DNA of 64,000 nucleotides. It comes from Cellulosimicrobium sp. ES-005 (GTDB lineage: Bacteria > Actinomycetota > Actinomycetes > Actinomycetales > Cellulomonadaceae). The notes under the pieces are model-generated. The model was not told the DNA's origin. It saw nothing but the letters and a program-made list of their open reading frames with translations, and did not search any database. Made by a program: the position numbers and the translations under genes. Below are positions 48,769 to 57,495 of this stretch, piece after piece (position 1 is the first letter of the stretch; every line of letters begins with the position of its first letter). The stretch is taken from contig NZ_CP159290.1 in the NCBI RefSeq assembly GCF_040448685.1, positions 4,526,001 to 4,590,000 of the forward strand, in the 5' to 3' direction.

Positions 48769-50081
48769 CCCAGCAGGCAACGCCCGACGACGCGGCGGCG
48801 CTCCCGCCGACGCCGGCGCCTCCCAGCGACACCCCGACGGCGGAGACGCCCGCGGGCCAGAACGTCCTGCGCGAGATGCTCGAGAGCAGCTGGCTGGTCT
48901 CGCTGCTCGCGATCGTGGCCGCGCTGGTCCTCGGTGGGGTCCTCATCGCGGCGGCCGACCCGGCGGTCCAGGAGGCGGCGACCTACTTCTTCGCCCGCCC
49001 CTCGGACTTCTTCGCCGCGGTGTGGAACGCCGTGTTCGGCGCGTACAGCGCCCTGTTCCAGGGCGCCGTCATCAACTTCCAGGCACCCGACCTCGCCCGC
49101 GCGCTGCGGCCCCTCACCGAGACCATGACCGTGGCGACGCCGCTCATCCTCGCGGGCCTCGGCCTCGGCATCGGCTTCCGCGCGGGCCTGTTCAACATCG
49201 GTGCCCAGGGGCAGATCATCCTCGGCGGCATCTTCGCCGGCTTCATCGGCTTCACGTTCGCGCTGCCCCCGGGTCTGCACCTCCTGCTCGCCGTGCTCGG
49301 GGCGGCGCTCGGCGGGGCGATCTGGGCGAGCATCGCCGGCGTGCTCAAGGCCCGCACCGGGGCGCACGAGGTGATCGTCACGATCATGCTCAACAACATC
49401 GCGATCTACCTCGTCGCGTACCTGCTCACCACCCCGGCGTTCCAGCGCCCGGGGAGCAGCAACCCGATCAGCCCGCCGATCCCCGGCACCGCGACGTTCC
49501 CGCTGCTGCTCGGCGAGGGCTTCCGCCTCCACCTGGGTTTCGTCCTCGCGCTCCTCATGGCCGTGGGCGTCTGGTGGCTCATGGAGCGCTCGACGCTCGG
49601 CTTCCGCTTCCGCGCGGTCGGCGAGAACCCTCACGCCGCGCGCACCGCTGGCATGTCCGTGCCGTGGACGACCGTCTGGGTCATGGCCATCGCGGGCGCG
49701 CTCGCCGGCCTCGCGGGCAGCGCCCAGGTGCTCGGCACGGAGAAGGTGCTCACCGCGGGCGTCGCGGCGAGCTTCGGCTTCGACGCGATCACGGTCGCCC
49801 TGCTCGGCCGGTCCCGCCCGCTCGGCACGGTCCTCGCGGGTCTCCTCTTCGGTGCGCTGCGCGCGGGCGGCTTCGCGATGCAGGCGCGGACCGGGACGCC
49901 GATCGACATCGTGCTCGTCGTCCAGTCCCTCATCGTGCTCTTCATCGCCGCCCCGCCGCTCGTGCGGGCGATCTTCCGCCTGCCGACGCCGGGCGGCCCG
50001 ACGCGGGCCGAGCGCCACGCCGCGAGGCAGCGCGCGAAGGCGGCCACGACCACCACGACGACGCAGGAGGCCGGAGCATGA
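48765..50081 (+). CDS. Nucleoside ABC transporter permease, first
   Basis: The 438-residue protein belongs to the BPD_transp_2 permease family: GLGLGIGFRAGLFNIGAQGQ, HEVIVTIMLNNIAIYL and FRAVGENPHAARTAGM (the ATPase-contact loop). It has about ten helices and a long N-terminal cytoplasmic segment (about residues 1-45). With the next gene product it forms the channel of the nucleoside importer. GTG at 48765 overlaps the ATPase stop. Confidence 0.92.
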   Translation: MTQQATPDDAAALPPTPAPPSDTPTAETPAGQNVLREMLESSWLVSLLAIVAALVLGGVLIAAADPAVQEAATYFFARPSDFFAAVWNAVFGAYSALFQGAVINFQAPDLARALRPLTETMTVATPLILAGLGLGIGFRAGLFNIGAQGQIILGGIFAGFIGFTFALPPGLHLLLAVLGAALGGAIWASIAGVLKARTGAHEVIVTIMLNNIAIYLVAYLLTTPAFQRPGSSNPISPPIPGTATFPLLLGEGFRLHLGFVLALLMAVGVWWLMERSTLGFRFRAVGENPHAARTAGMSVPWTTVWVMAIAGALAGLAGSAQVLGTEKVLTAGVAASFGFDAITVALLGRSRPLGTVLAGLLFGALRAGGFAMQARTGTPIDIVLVVQSLIVLFIAAPPLVRAIFRLPTPGGPTRAERHAARQRAKAATTTTTTQEAGA

Positions 50082-51373
50082 GCACCGCGACCACCACCCC
50101 GGCGCCGGCCGCCGCGCCGGAGCGCGCGGCCAAGCCGCTGCCGCCCATCAGCTGGAAGGCTCCGATCGCCTACGCGGTCATCGGCCTGCTGTCGCTGGTC
50201 TTCTTCGCGCTGCTGCCCGCCGGTGGGCACCAGACGACGTTCCGCCTCTCCACGGCGAACGACTTCTTCCAGATCGAGCCGGTCACGGTGAGCTCGACCG
50301 GGGCGGCGCTGTTCCTGTCGATCCTCGCGCTCCTCCTGGCGGGCCTGTCGTTCTGGGCCGCGCGCGACCGCCGCAAGGTCGGCATCTGGCTGCCGATCGT
50401 GTTCGGCGTCGCCGTCGTCTTCGCGTTCCTGTGCTGGGCCGGCGCGGGCAAGTCCGCGATCCCGCTCACGGGCCTGCTCCAGGGCTCGCTGTTCCTCGCG
50501 GTCCCCCTCGTGTTCGGCGCGCTCTCGGGCGTGCTGTGCGAGCGCGTCGGCATCATCAACATCGCGATCGAGGGGCAGCTCCTCGCCGGGGCGTTCCTCG
50601 CCGCGGTCGTCGCCTCGCTCACGTCCTCCGCGTACGCGGGCCTCATCGCGGCACCGATCGCGGGCGCCCTCGTGGGCGTGCTGCTCGTGATCTTCTCGGT
50701 GAAGTACTGGGTGAACCAGATCATCGTCGGCGTCGTGCTCAACGTGCTCGTGGTCGGCGTGACGAGCTACCTGTACTCGACGGTCCTCACCGAGGACTCG
50801 GCGACGTGGAACTCGCGCCACCCGCTGCCGGTCATCGAGATCCCGGTGCTGTCGCAGATCCCGGTCGTGGGCCCGGTGCTCTTCCGCCAGACCCTGCTCG
50901 TCTACATCATGTACGTCGTCGTGATCCTGCTCCAGATCTTCCTCTTCCGGAGCCGGTGGGGCCTGCGCCTGCGCGCGGTCGGCGAGCACCCCAAGGCCGC
51001 CGACACCGTGGGCATCAAGGTCAACGCGACCCGCGTGCGCAACACGATCCTCGGCGGAGCGGTCGCCGGCCTCGGCGGCGCGTTCTTCACGGTCGCGGCA
51101 GGTCTCGCGTTCGGCAAGGAGATGACGGGCGGCAAGGGCTTCATCGCCCTCGCGGCCATGATCCTCGGGCGGTGGAACCCGGTCGGCGCGCTCGTCGCGG
51201 CGCTCCTGTTCGGGTTCTCGGACAACCTCCAGACGGTGCTCGGCATCGTGGGCACGCCGATCCCCAGCCAGATCATGCTCATGACGCCGTACGTCGTGAC
51301 GATCTTCGCCGTCGCCGGTCTCGTCGGGCGCGTGCGCCCGCCGGCCGCCGAGGGCATCCCCTACGTGAAGTGA
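50078..51373 (+). CDS. Nucleoside ABC transporter permease, second
   Basis: The 431-residue BPD_transp_2 permease partner has LSGVLCERVGIINIAIEGQL, VNQIIVGVVLNVLVVGVTS and LRAVGEHPKAADTVGI as the coupling loop. The N-terminal half holds three extra helices before the core. It is coupled to the first permease by an ATGA overlap. Cytidine deaminase follows after seven bases, so uptake and breakdown are in one transcript. Confidence 0.92.
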   Translation: MSTATTTPAPAAAPERAAKPLPPISWKAPIAYAVIGLLSLVFFALLPAGGHQTTFRLSTANDFFQIEPVTVSSTGAALFLSILALLLAGLSFWAARDRRKVGIWLPIVFGVAVVFAFLCWAGAGKSAIPLTGLLQGSLFLAVPLVFGALSGVLCERVGIINIAIEGQLLAGAFLAAVVASLTSSAYAGLIAAPIAGALVGVLLVIFSVKYWVNQIIVGVVLNVLVVGVTSYLYSTVLTEDSATWNSRHPLPVIEIPVLSQIPVVGPVLFRQTLLVYIMYVVVILLQIFLFRSRWGLRLRAVGEHPKAADTVGIKVNATRVRNTILGGAVAGLGGAFFTVAAGLAFGKEMTGGKGFIALAAMILGRWNPVGALVAALLFGFSDNLQTVLGIVGTPIPSQIMLMTPYVVTIFAVAGLVGRVRPPAAEGIPYVK

Positions 51374-51380
51374 GGCCGCG

Positions 51381-51860
51381 GTGCCGATGACAGACCTGCC
51401 GAACGCGCACGACGGCGAACCCCGACCGGGTGAGGGGACGGACCAGGGCGGGACCGGCGTCGGGCCGGACGTCGACTGGGACGCGCTGCGTGACGCCGCG
51501 CGCGGGATCATGACTCGCGCGTACGCCCCCTACTCCGGCTTCCCGGTGGGCGCCGCCGCGCTCGTGGACGACGGGCGCGTCGTCGTCGGGTGCAACGTCG
51601 AGAACGCCGCGTACGGCGTGACGCTGTGCGCCGAGTGCTCGCTCGTGAGCTCGCTCGTCGGGACGGGCGGGGGCCGCCTCGTGGCGTTCGCGTGCGTGGA
51701 CCGGCACGGGGCGACGCTCATGCCGTGCGGGCGCTGCCGGCAGCTCCTGTGGGAGCACGGGGGGCCCGACCTGCTGGTCGACACCGTGCGTGGTATCAAG
51801 ACGATGAGGGACGTGCTGCCCGACGCCTTCGGGCCCGAGGATCTGGAGGAGCGGTCGTGA
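51381..51860 (+). CDS. cdd: Cytidine deaminase
   Basis: The 159-residue zinc enzyme converts (deoxy)cytidine to (deoxy)uridine. Zinc and catalytic motifs are CAECSLVSSL (Cys-Ala-Glu) and PCGRCRQLLWE; the substrate segment is GCNVENAAYG. The first 35 residues are a variable extension; a later in-frame start is possible, but GTG at 51381 keeps the operon spacing. It overlaps deoA by GTGA. Confidence 0.94.
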   Translation: MPMTDLPNAHDGEPRPGEGTDQGGTGVGPDVDWDALRDAARGIMTRAYAPYSGFPVGAAALVDDGRVVVGCNVENAAYGVTLCAECSLVSSLVGTGGGRLVAFACVDRHGATLMPCGRCRQLLWEHGGPDLLVDTVRGIKTMRDVLPDAFGPEDLEERS

Positions 51861-53272
51861 CCAGCGACGACGTGACCCCGCAGGGTGGCGGGACCGAGGA
51901 CCAGGACGCGACGGCGGAGGCGCTCGTCGGGGCCGGGGCCGGGGGCGAGGACGCGGGCGCAGACGGCGAGGGGCCGGCTCCCGAGCCGTTCGACGCCGTC
52001 GACGTCATCCGGACCAAGCGCGACGGCGCGCGGCTCGACGCCGCGCAGATCGACTGGGTGATCGACGCCTACACGCGCGGCGTCGTCGCCGAGGAGCAGA
52101 TGGCCGCTCTCGCGATGGCGATCTACCTCAACGGCATGGACCGGACCGAGATCGGCCGCTGGACGCAGGCCATGATCGCCTCGGGCGAGCGGATGGACTT
52201 CTCGGGGCTCTCGCGCCCGACGGCGGACAAGCACTCGACCGGGGGCGTGGGGGACAAGATCACGCTGCCGCTCGCACCGCTCGTCGCGGTGTACGGCGTC
52301 GCGGTGCCGCAGCTCTCCGGTCGCGGCCTCGGGCACACGGGCGGCACGCTCGACAAGCTCGAGGCGATCCCGGGGTGGCGCGCGGCGCTGACCAACGAGC
52401 AGATGATGAACGCGCTCGAGCACGTCGGCGCGGTGATCTGCCAGGCGGGCTCCGGTCTCGCGCCCGCGGACCGTCTCCTGTACGCGCTGCGCGACGTCAC
52501 GGGGACGGTCGAGTCCATCCCGCTCATCGCGAGCTCGATCATGAGCAAGAAGATCGCGGAGGGCACGGGCGCGCTCGTCCTCGACGTCAAGGTCGGCTCC
52601 GGCGCGTTCATGAAGGAGCTCGACTCGGCGCGCGAGCTCGCCCGGACCATGGTCGACCTCGGGACCGACGCCGGCGTCCGCACGGTCGCGCTGCTCACGG
52701 ACATGTCGACGCCGCTCGGCCTCACCGCGGGCAACGCGCTCGAGGTGCGCGAGTCCGTCGAGGTGATGCAGGGCGCCGGACCCCAGGACGTCGTCGACCT
52801 CACGGTCGCGCTCGCGCTGGAGATGCTCGCCGGGGCGGGCCGGCCGCAGGACGAGGACGACGTGCGGCACGCGCTCGTGGGCGGTCGCGCGCTCGACAAG
52901 TGGCGCGAGATGATCGCCGAGCAGGGCGGCGACTCGCGGGCCCCGCTGCCGGTCGCGCGCGAGCGCGAGCACGTCGTCGCCGACCGCGACGGCGTGCTCG
53001 AACGGCTCGACGCGTACGCCGTCGGGGTCGCCGCGTGGCGGCTGGGCGCGGGCCGTGCGCGCAAGGAGGACCCGGTGCAGGCGGGCGCGGGCGTCGAGCT
53101 GTTCGCCAAGCCGGGCGACCCGGTGCGCAAGGGTCAGCACCTCATGACGCTGCACACCGACACCCCGGAGCGCTTCGAGCGGGCCGTTCAGGCGCTCGAG
53201 GGGGCGTGGGGGATCGCGGACCCGGGGACCGTCGTCGAGCGCCGGCCCGTCGTCCTGGACCGCGTCGACTGA
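51857..53272 (+). CDS. deoA: Thymidine phosphorylase
   Basis: This 471-residue pyrimidine-nucleoside phosphorylase releases thymine or uracil and (deoxy)ribose-1-phosphate. Signatures are DVIRTKRDGARLDAAQI at the start of the conserved part, KHSTGGVGDKITLPLAP (phosphate binding) and SGRGLGHTGGTLDKLE. The first about 45 residues are low-complexity. It acts after cytidine deaminase. Coupled upstream by GTGA; the following DUF202 gene is two bases away. Confidence 0.94.
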   Translation: MTSDDVTPQGGGTEDQDATAEALVGAGAGGEDAGADGEGPAPEPFDAVDVIRTKRDGARLDAAQIDWVIDAYTRGVVAEEQMAALAMAIYLNGMDRTEIGRWTQAMIASGERMDFSGLSRPTADKHSTGGVGDKITLPLAPLVAVYGVAVPQLSGRGLGHTGGTLDKLEAIPGWRAALTNEQMMNALEHVGAVICQAGSGLAPADRLLYALRDVTGTVESIPLIASSIMSKKIAEGTGALVLDVKVGSGAFMKELDSARELARTMVDLGTDAGVRTVALLTDMSTPLGLTAGNALEVRESVEVMQGAGPQDVVDLTVALALEMLAGAGRPQDEDDVRHALVGGRALDKWREMIAEQGGDSRAPLPVAREREHVVADRDGVLERLDAYAVGVAAWRLGAGRARKEDPVQAGAGVELFAKPGDPVRKGQHLMTLHTDTPERFERAVQALEGAWGIADPGTVVERRPVVLDRVD

Positions 53273-53274
53273 GC

Positions 53275-53679
53275 GTGGCACCTGACGAGCCGGAGGCCGA
53301 GCCGGCGGACACGCGTCGGCCGCGCTCCGTCTACGGGGTCGGGTCCGAGCCCGACGCGCGGTTCAGCCTCGCCAACGAGCGGACGGCGCTCGCGTGGGTG
53401 CGCACGGGCCTCGGCCTGGTCGCGGGCGGCGTCGCGCTGACGTCCTTCGCGACGTTCGCCGACATGCCGGGCGTCCTCGACGTCGTCGCCGGCGTCGCGT
53501 GCCTCGTGGGTGCCGGGTTCGCGGGCTACGCGCTCGTCTCCTGGCGCCGCAACGAGCGCGCGTTGCGCCTGCGTCGGCGGCTGCCCGCCCCGAGCGGGCT
53601 GCCCGTGCTCGTGGTGGGGGTCGTGGTCCTCGCGCTGCTGCTCGCGGGCTACGCCGTGGGTTCGGCGAGCGGGCCGTGA
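53275..53679 (+). CDS. DUF202 (YidH-like) membrane protein, first of a pair
   Basis: The 134-residue protein has the DUF202 motif DARFSLANERTALAWVRTGLGL followed by three membrane helices and an Arg-rich loop (SWRRNERALRLRRRL). DUF202 proteins occur widely and have no settled function. It lies two bases after deoA and overlaps the second DUF202 gene by GTGA, so it belongs to the nucleoside operon transcript. A functional link to nucleoside use is only positional. Confidence 0.85.
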   Translation: MAPDEPEAEPADTRRPRSVYGVGSEPDARFSLANERTALAWVRTGLGLVAGGVALTSFATFADMPGVLDVVAGVACLVGAGFAGYALVSWRRNERALRLRRRLPAPSGLPVLVVGVVVLALLLAGYAVGSASGP

Positions 53680-54023
53680 GCACGCCGCCGGGGGAGGTGC
53701 CCTCGCCGCCGGTCCGGGACGAGGGGATGCAGCCGGAGCGCACGGCGCTCGCGTGGCAGCGGACGGTGCTCGGCGTGGTCGTGGGGGCGCTGCTGCTCGC
53801 GGGCGCGGGGCTCCGCTCCGGGTCGACGGTCACGGTGTGCGCGGCGGTCGCCGTCGGCGTGCTGGCGCTCGTGCCCGCCGTCCTGCGGCCCCCGACCGGC
53901 GGGCTGCCCGGCCACGGGCGGCTGTACTCGTGGTCCTTCCTGGTGCGCGTCGCGAGCCTCGTCGTCGTGCTGGCCGTCGTGGGTGCCGCCTGGGCGCTCG
54001 GCCGGGCGCTGGGAGCGGCATGA
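53676..54023 (+). CDS. DUF202 (YidH-like) membrane protein, second of a pair
   Basis: The 115-residue protein has the shorter DUF202 motif MQPERTALAWQRTVLGVVVG and three membrane helices. Tandem DUF202 pairs are common in actinobacteria and may form a hetero-oligomer. It overlaps the upstream pair member and the next gene (ATGA), so all three are translationally coupled. Confidence 0.83.
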   Translation: MSTPPGEVPSPPVRDEGMQPERTALAWQRTVLGVVVGALLLAGAGLRSGSTVTVCAAVAVGVLALVPAVLRPPTGGLPGHGRLYSWSFLVRVASLVVVLAVVGAAWALGRALGAA

Positions 54024-54988
54024 CCCTCCGGGGTGCGCTCGGCGCGCTGCGGGTCACGGACCTCGCGCGGCTCGTTCCCGCGCGGGCGGTGCCGCAACCA
54101 CCGCCCGGCGGCGTCTACCGGCCCGACGGCGGGACGGACCGTGCGCTCGACCTCGCCCGGCGCGCGGGCCACCCCGAGCACCGGGTGCGCGCGCTCGCCG
54201 GCACGCTCGGTGCGCTCGACCCGAGGACGCGGCGCGCCATCGTCGACCCGTTGGGCCGCGCCGACCCCGGGCCGAGCGGTCCACGCGACCGCCGGTCCCG
54301 GCCGCTCGAGCTCGGCGGGGAGCCGGCGCGCCAGACCGACGCGACGACGTGCGGCTCGGCCGTGCTCGGGCTGCTCGCCGCGGCGGGCGACCCGGTGCTC
54401 GCGCTGTGGCTCGTCACGGGGCTGCGCCCGGGTGACGACGGCGGGCCGGGCGGCCGGCCCCGTGCGGGAGGCGCGTCGCGGTTCGGGGAGCTGCAGCGGG
54501 TGCTGAAGCGCCGAACCAACCGCGCCGCTCTCGGCCCCCTGCCGTGGCCAGCGTCCCTCGGGACGCCGCCGTGGGGCGCCGCGCGGACCGCGCGGCACGC
54601 GGACGTGCGGTACGTCGAGCGCGTCGTCGCGGGAGACCGCGACGACGACCCCGTGGTCCGGGCCGCCCTCGCCGCGGCGGCGCGCGGCGTCCCCGTCCCG
54701 CTCTTCACCGGGGGCGACCTCGCCCTCGGCGTCGCGACCGCCGTGCCGCGACACGTCGTGCTGCTCACCGACGCCGACGACGGCACCGACGCCGACGCGC
54801 GGGCGCGGCGGTGCCGGGTCTACGAGCCGTCGTCGGGCACCGTGCACGACCTCGACGCGGCCGCCCTGCTCGACGGCGCGCGGTCGCCCGAGGTGCGTCG
54901 TGCCCTCGGGGGCTGGCCGCACCTCTGCTGGGCGCTCCTGCCCGCCGTCGGCCGGGCTGGCGAGGCCCCGCACCCGGCGAGAGGATGA
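54020..54988 (+). CDS. Putative papain/C39-like cysteine peptidase of unknown role
   Basis: I do not recognise this 322-residue family by name. Seen directly: [16 protein letters not shown], with Gln105 six residues before Cys111, the papain-clan spacing between oxyanion Gln and nucleophile Cys; RHVVLLTD with His245; and [13 protein letters not shown], resembling the H-x-DP-x-G end of C39 peptidases. No signal peptide or membrane helix is visible, so it is probably cytosolic. It is coupled to two DUF202 genes. It could be a peptidase, a transglutaminase-like enzyme or a non-catalytic relative. Confidence 0.6.
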   Translation: MTLRGALGALRVTDLARLVPARAVPQPPPGGVYRPDGGTDRALDLARRAGHPEHRVRALAGTLGALDPRTRRAIVDPLGRADPGPSGPRDRRSRPLELGGEPARQTDATTCGSAVLGLLAAAGDPVLALWLVTGLRPGDDGGPGGRPRAGGASRFGELQRVLKRRTNRAALGPLPWPASLGTPPWGAARTARHADVRYVERVVAGDRDDDPVVRAALAAAARGVPVPLFTGGDLALGVATAVPRHVVLLTDADDGTDADARARRCRVYEPSSGTVHDLDAAALLDGARSPEVRRALGGWPHLCWALLPAVGRAGEAPHPARG

Positions 54989-55038
54989 AGACGGCCGCCA
55001 CGGCCGTGGCGCGCCGAGTCGTCAGGTGAGGAGTCGCG

Positions 55039-55278
55039 ATGAGCACCGTGCCCGGGAACGACGCGTGGCGGGACGCCGGCCTGGTCGAGCAGGACGAGGA
55101 GGTCGTGAGCCTCGTCGAGGAGTCGGAGGACGACGGCCCGGGCGTCGACGACGCCGAGCACGAGAGCGACGAGTACCGTCCGCGCACCGCGCGACCCGAC
55201 CTCGAGGGGGAGGCGAACGAGGCCGACGTCGTCGAGCAGGCGTCCGCCGTGCCGGGCGAGGAGGACGACTACGCCTGA
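55039..55278 (+). CDS. Small acidic hypothetical protein
   Basis: The 79-residue protein is very acidic and probably disordered ([33 protein letters not shown]). ATG at 55039 follows GAGGAG. The [14 protein letters not shown] segment looks conserved in small actinobacterial proteins beside adenosine deaminase or DUF202 genes, but I can assign no function. Codon use matches the neighbours. Confidence 0.65.
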   Translation: MSTVPGNDAWRDAGLVEQDEEVVSLVEESEDDGPGVDDAEHESDEYRPRTARPDLEGEANEADVVEQASAVPGEEDDYA

Positions 55279-55328
55279 CCGGACCGGGGCGCCCGGCCGT
55301 TCGGCGCGAGCGAGGGCGTACCGGCCGG

Positions 55329-55340
55329 TACCGTGAGCGC
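55329..55340 (+). promoter_or_regulatory. Putative leaderless promoter of add
   Basis: TACCGT at 55329-55334, then 6 bases to ATG 55341. Confidence 0.4.
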
Positions 55341-56471
55341 ATGACCACCGAGAACGCCCCCCTGACGGTCGACGTCATCCGCTCGCTGCCCAAGGTCGTG
55401 CTCCACGACCACCTCGACGGGGGGCTGCGCCCCGCCACGATCCTCGAGCTCGCCGCCGACGTCGGGCACCAGCTCCCCGCGGGCGACGCCGAGTCCCTCG
55501 GCGCGTGGTTCGCCGAGTCGGCCGACTCGGGCTCCCTCGTGCGCTACCTCGAGACGTTCGACCACACGATCGCCGTGATGCAGACGCGCGACGCGCTCGC
55601 GCGGGTGGCGCGTGAGGCGGTGCTCGACCTCGCACGCGACGGCGTCGTGTACGCCGAGCAGCGGTGGGCGCCCGAGCAGCACCTCCAGCGGGGGCTGACC
55701 CTCCAGGAGACGGTGGACGCCGTGCAGTCCGGCATCGAGCAGGGCGTCGCCGAGGCCGCCGCGGAGGGCCGGACGATCCGCGTCGGGCAGCTCGTCACCG
55801 CGATGCGCCACGCCGACCGGTGGCAGGAGATCGCCGAGCTCGCCGTGGCGAACCGCGCGAACGGCGTCGTCGGGTTCGACATCGCGGGTGCCGAGGACGG
55901 CTTCCCGCCGTCGCGCCACGCCGAGATCTGGCGCTACCTCGCCGACCAGAACTTCCCCGTCACCATCCACGCGGGCGAGGCCGCCGGTCCGGCGTCGATC
56001 GCCGAGGCCGTGCACCTCGGGCAGGCGAGCCGCATCGGTCACGGCGTGCGCATCGTCGAGGACATCACGTTCGACCCGGAATTCCCGCACAGCACCGAGG
56101 GCGAGCCGGGTACGGCCGCGCTCGGCCTGCTCGCGCACTGGGTGCGCGACCACCAGATCCCGCTCGAGCTGTGCCCGTCGTCCAACGTGCAGACCGGGGC
56201 GGCGACGTCGGTCGCGGACCACCCGATCACCCGGCTCAAGGAGCTCGACTTCGCCGTCACGCTCAACACCGACAACCGGCTCATGTCGCGCACGACGATG
56301 ACGCAGGAGATGGCGCTCCTCGTCGAGCACGCCGGGTGGACGATCGACGACCTCGCCGACGTCACGATGACCGCCGCGTGGAGCGCGTTCGTCCACCACG
56401 ACGAACGCCGCGCGCTCGTCGACGACGTGATCCTGCCGGGCTACCAGGAGGTCCAGGGCGCGCAGCTCTGA
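55341..56471 (+). CDS. add: Adenosine deaminase
   Basis: The 376-residue zinc enzyme converts (deoxy)adenosine to (deoxy)inosine. Metal and catalytic motifs are [13 protein letters not shown] (HxH), [16 protein letters not shown] and [10 protein letters not shown]. Its product is the substrate of the purine nucleoside phosphorylase at 62781. It may have its own promoter (55329). It converges with the aldehyde dehydrogenase operon across a shared hairpin. Confidence 0.94.
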   Translation: MTTENAPLTVDVIRSLPKVVLHDHLDGGLRPATILELAADVGHQLPAGDAESLGAWFAESADSGSLVRYLETFDHTIAVMQTRDALARVAREAVLDLARDGVVYAEQRWAPEQHLQRGLTLQETVDAVQSGIEQGVAEAAAEGRTIRVGQLVTAMRHADRWQEIAELAVANRANGVVGFDIAGAEDGFPPSRHAEIWRYLADQNFPVTIHAGEAAGPASIAEAVHLGQASRIGHGVRIVEDITFDPEFPHSTEGEPGTAALGLLAHWVRDHQIPLELCPSSNVQTGAATSVADHPITRLKELDFAVTLNTDNRLMSRTTMTQEMALLVEHAGWTIDDLADVTMTAAWSAFVHHDERRALVDDVILPGYQEVQGAQL

Positions 56472-56510
56472 GCAGACCTGCCGACCCGCCCGGGTCGCCG
56501 ACACATGACT

Positions 56511-56543
56511 GTGGTGCCGTGATCGACGCGATCACGGCACCAC
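56511..56543. terminator. Bidirectional stem-loop between add and the aldehyde dehydrogenase operon
   Basis: A perfect 15-bp stem (56511-56525 with 56529-56543) and a 3-base loop, 39 bases after add and 19 bases after the minus-strand gene. Confidence 0.8.
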
Positions 56544-56562
56544 CGTCGTGCTCGGCCGGGGG

Positions 56563-57495
56563 TCAGACGCCCTTCGGGTGCCAGACCGTCTTGGTCTCGG
56601 TGAACGCGAGGATGCGCTGGGGGCGCGGCGCCTCGGTCCAGTCGGGCTCGGCGTCGTCGCCGCGGCGGCCGACGGCGGGGCGCAGGACGCGCTTGACCGA
56701 GTCCGCGGCGGCGGCCTCGAGCTCGCCCCACGCGACGCCCTCGGCACCCACGGCGCCTGCGAGGTCGATCGCGTTGACGTCGAGGTGCGACGCGAGCGGG
56801 GGAGCGAGCTCCTGGGTGAAGCCCGTGAGGACGTTCACGACGCCGCCCGGGACGTCCGACGTCGCGAGGACCTCGGACAGCGTGACCGCCGGGATCGGGC
56901 GCTGCTCGCTCGCGACGACGATCACGGCGTTGCCCGTGACGAGCGGCGGCACGATCGTCGAGACGAGGCCGAGCAGCGACGAGCGCTGCGGCGCGAGGAC
57001 GACGACGACGCCCGTCGGCTCGGGGGACGACAGGTTGAAGTACGGCCCGGCGACCGGGTTGGCGGAGCCGGCGACCTGCGCGACCTTGTCCGTCCAGCCC
57101 GCGTACCAGACCCAGCGGTCGATCGCCTCGGAGACGGCGAGCTCGGCCTGGCGCGCCGTGAGGCCCTCGCCCGCGACGACCTCCGCGACGAACTGCTCGC
57201 GGCGCCCCTCCAGCATCTCCGCGACGCGGTAGAGCACCTGACCGCGGTTGTAGGCCGTCGCCCCGGCCCACTTCGCCTGCGCGGCGCGTGCGGCCACGAC
57301 GGCCTCGCGCGCGTCCTTGCGCGAGCCCTGCGCGACGTTCGCGAGGAACCGGCCCTTGGTGTCCGTCACCTCGTACGTGCGCCCCGACTCGCTGCGGGGG
57401 AACTTTCCGCCGACGTAGAGCTTGTACGTCTTGCGCACGCCCAGGCGCTCGGGCGCCGTGCGGGTCGCGGTGGGCGCCTTGCTCGTGCGGGCCAT
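56563..57495 (-). CDS. Short aldehyde dehydrogenase family protein lacking catalytic residues
   Basis: This 310-residue protein matches the NAD-binding half of aldehyde dehydrogenases (YKLYVGGKFPRSESGRTYEV, NRGQVLYRVAEMLEGRREQ, GNAVIVVASEQRPIP). It stops short: the E of the LELGGK motif and the GQxC nucleophile are missing, and the WNFP region reads APQRSS. Usual family length is 470-500. It is translated from a TGATG overlap with the full-length enzyme next to it, so a partner or regulatory subunit is likelier than a decayed copy. Codon usage is normal and the frame is intact. Confidence 0.8.
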   Translation of the reverse strand: MARTSKAPTATRTAPERLGVRKTYKLYVGGKFPRSESGRTYEVTDTKGRFLANVAQGSRKDAREAVVAARAAQAKWAGATAYNRGQVLYRVAEMLEGRREQFVAEVVAGEGLTARQAELAVSEAIDRWVWYAGWTDKVAQVAGSANPVAGPYFNLSSPEPTGVVVVLAPQRSSLLGLVSTIVPPLVTGNAVIVVASEQRPIPAVTLSEVLATSDVPGGVVNVLTGFTQELAPPLASHLDVNAIDLAGAVGAEGVAWGELEAAAADSVKRVLRPAVGRRGDDAEPDWTEAPRPQRILAFTETKTVWHPKGV

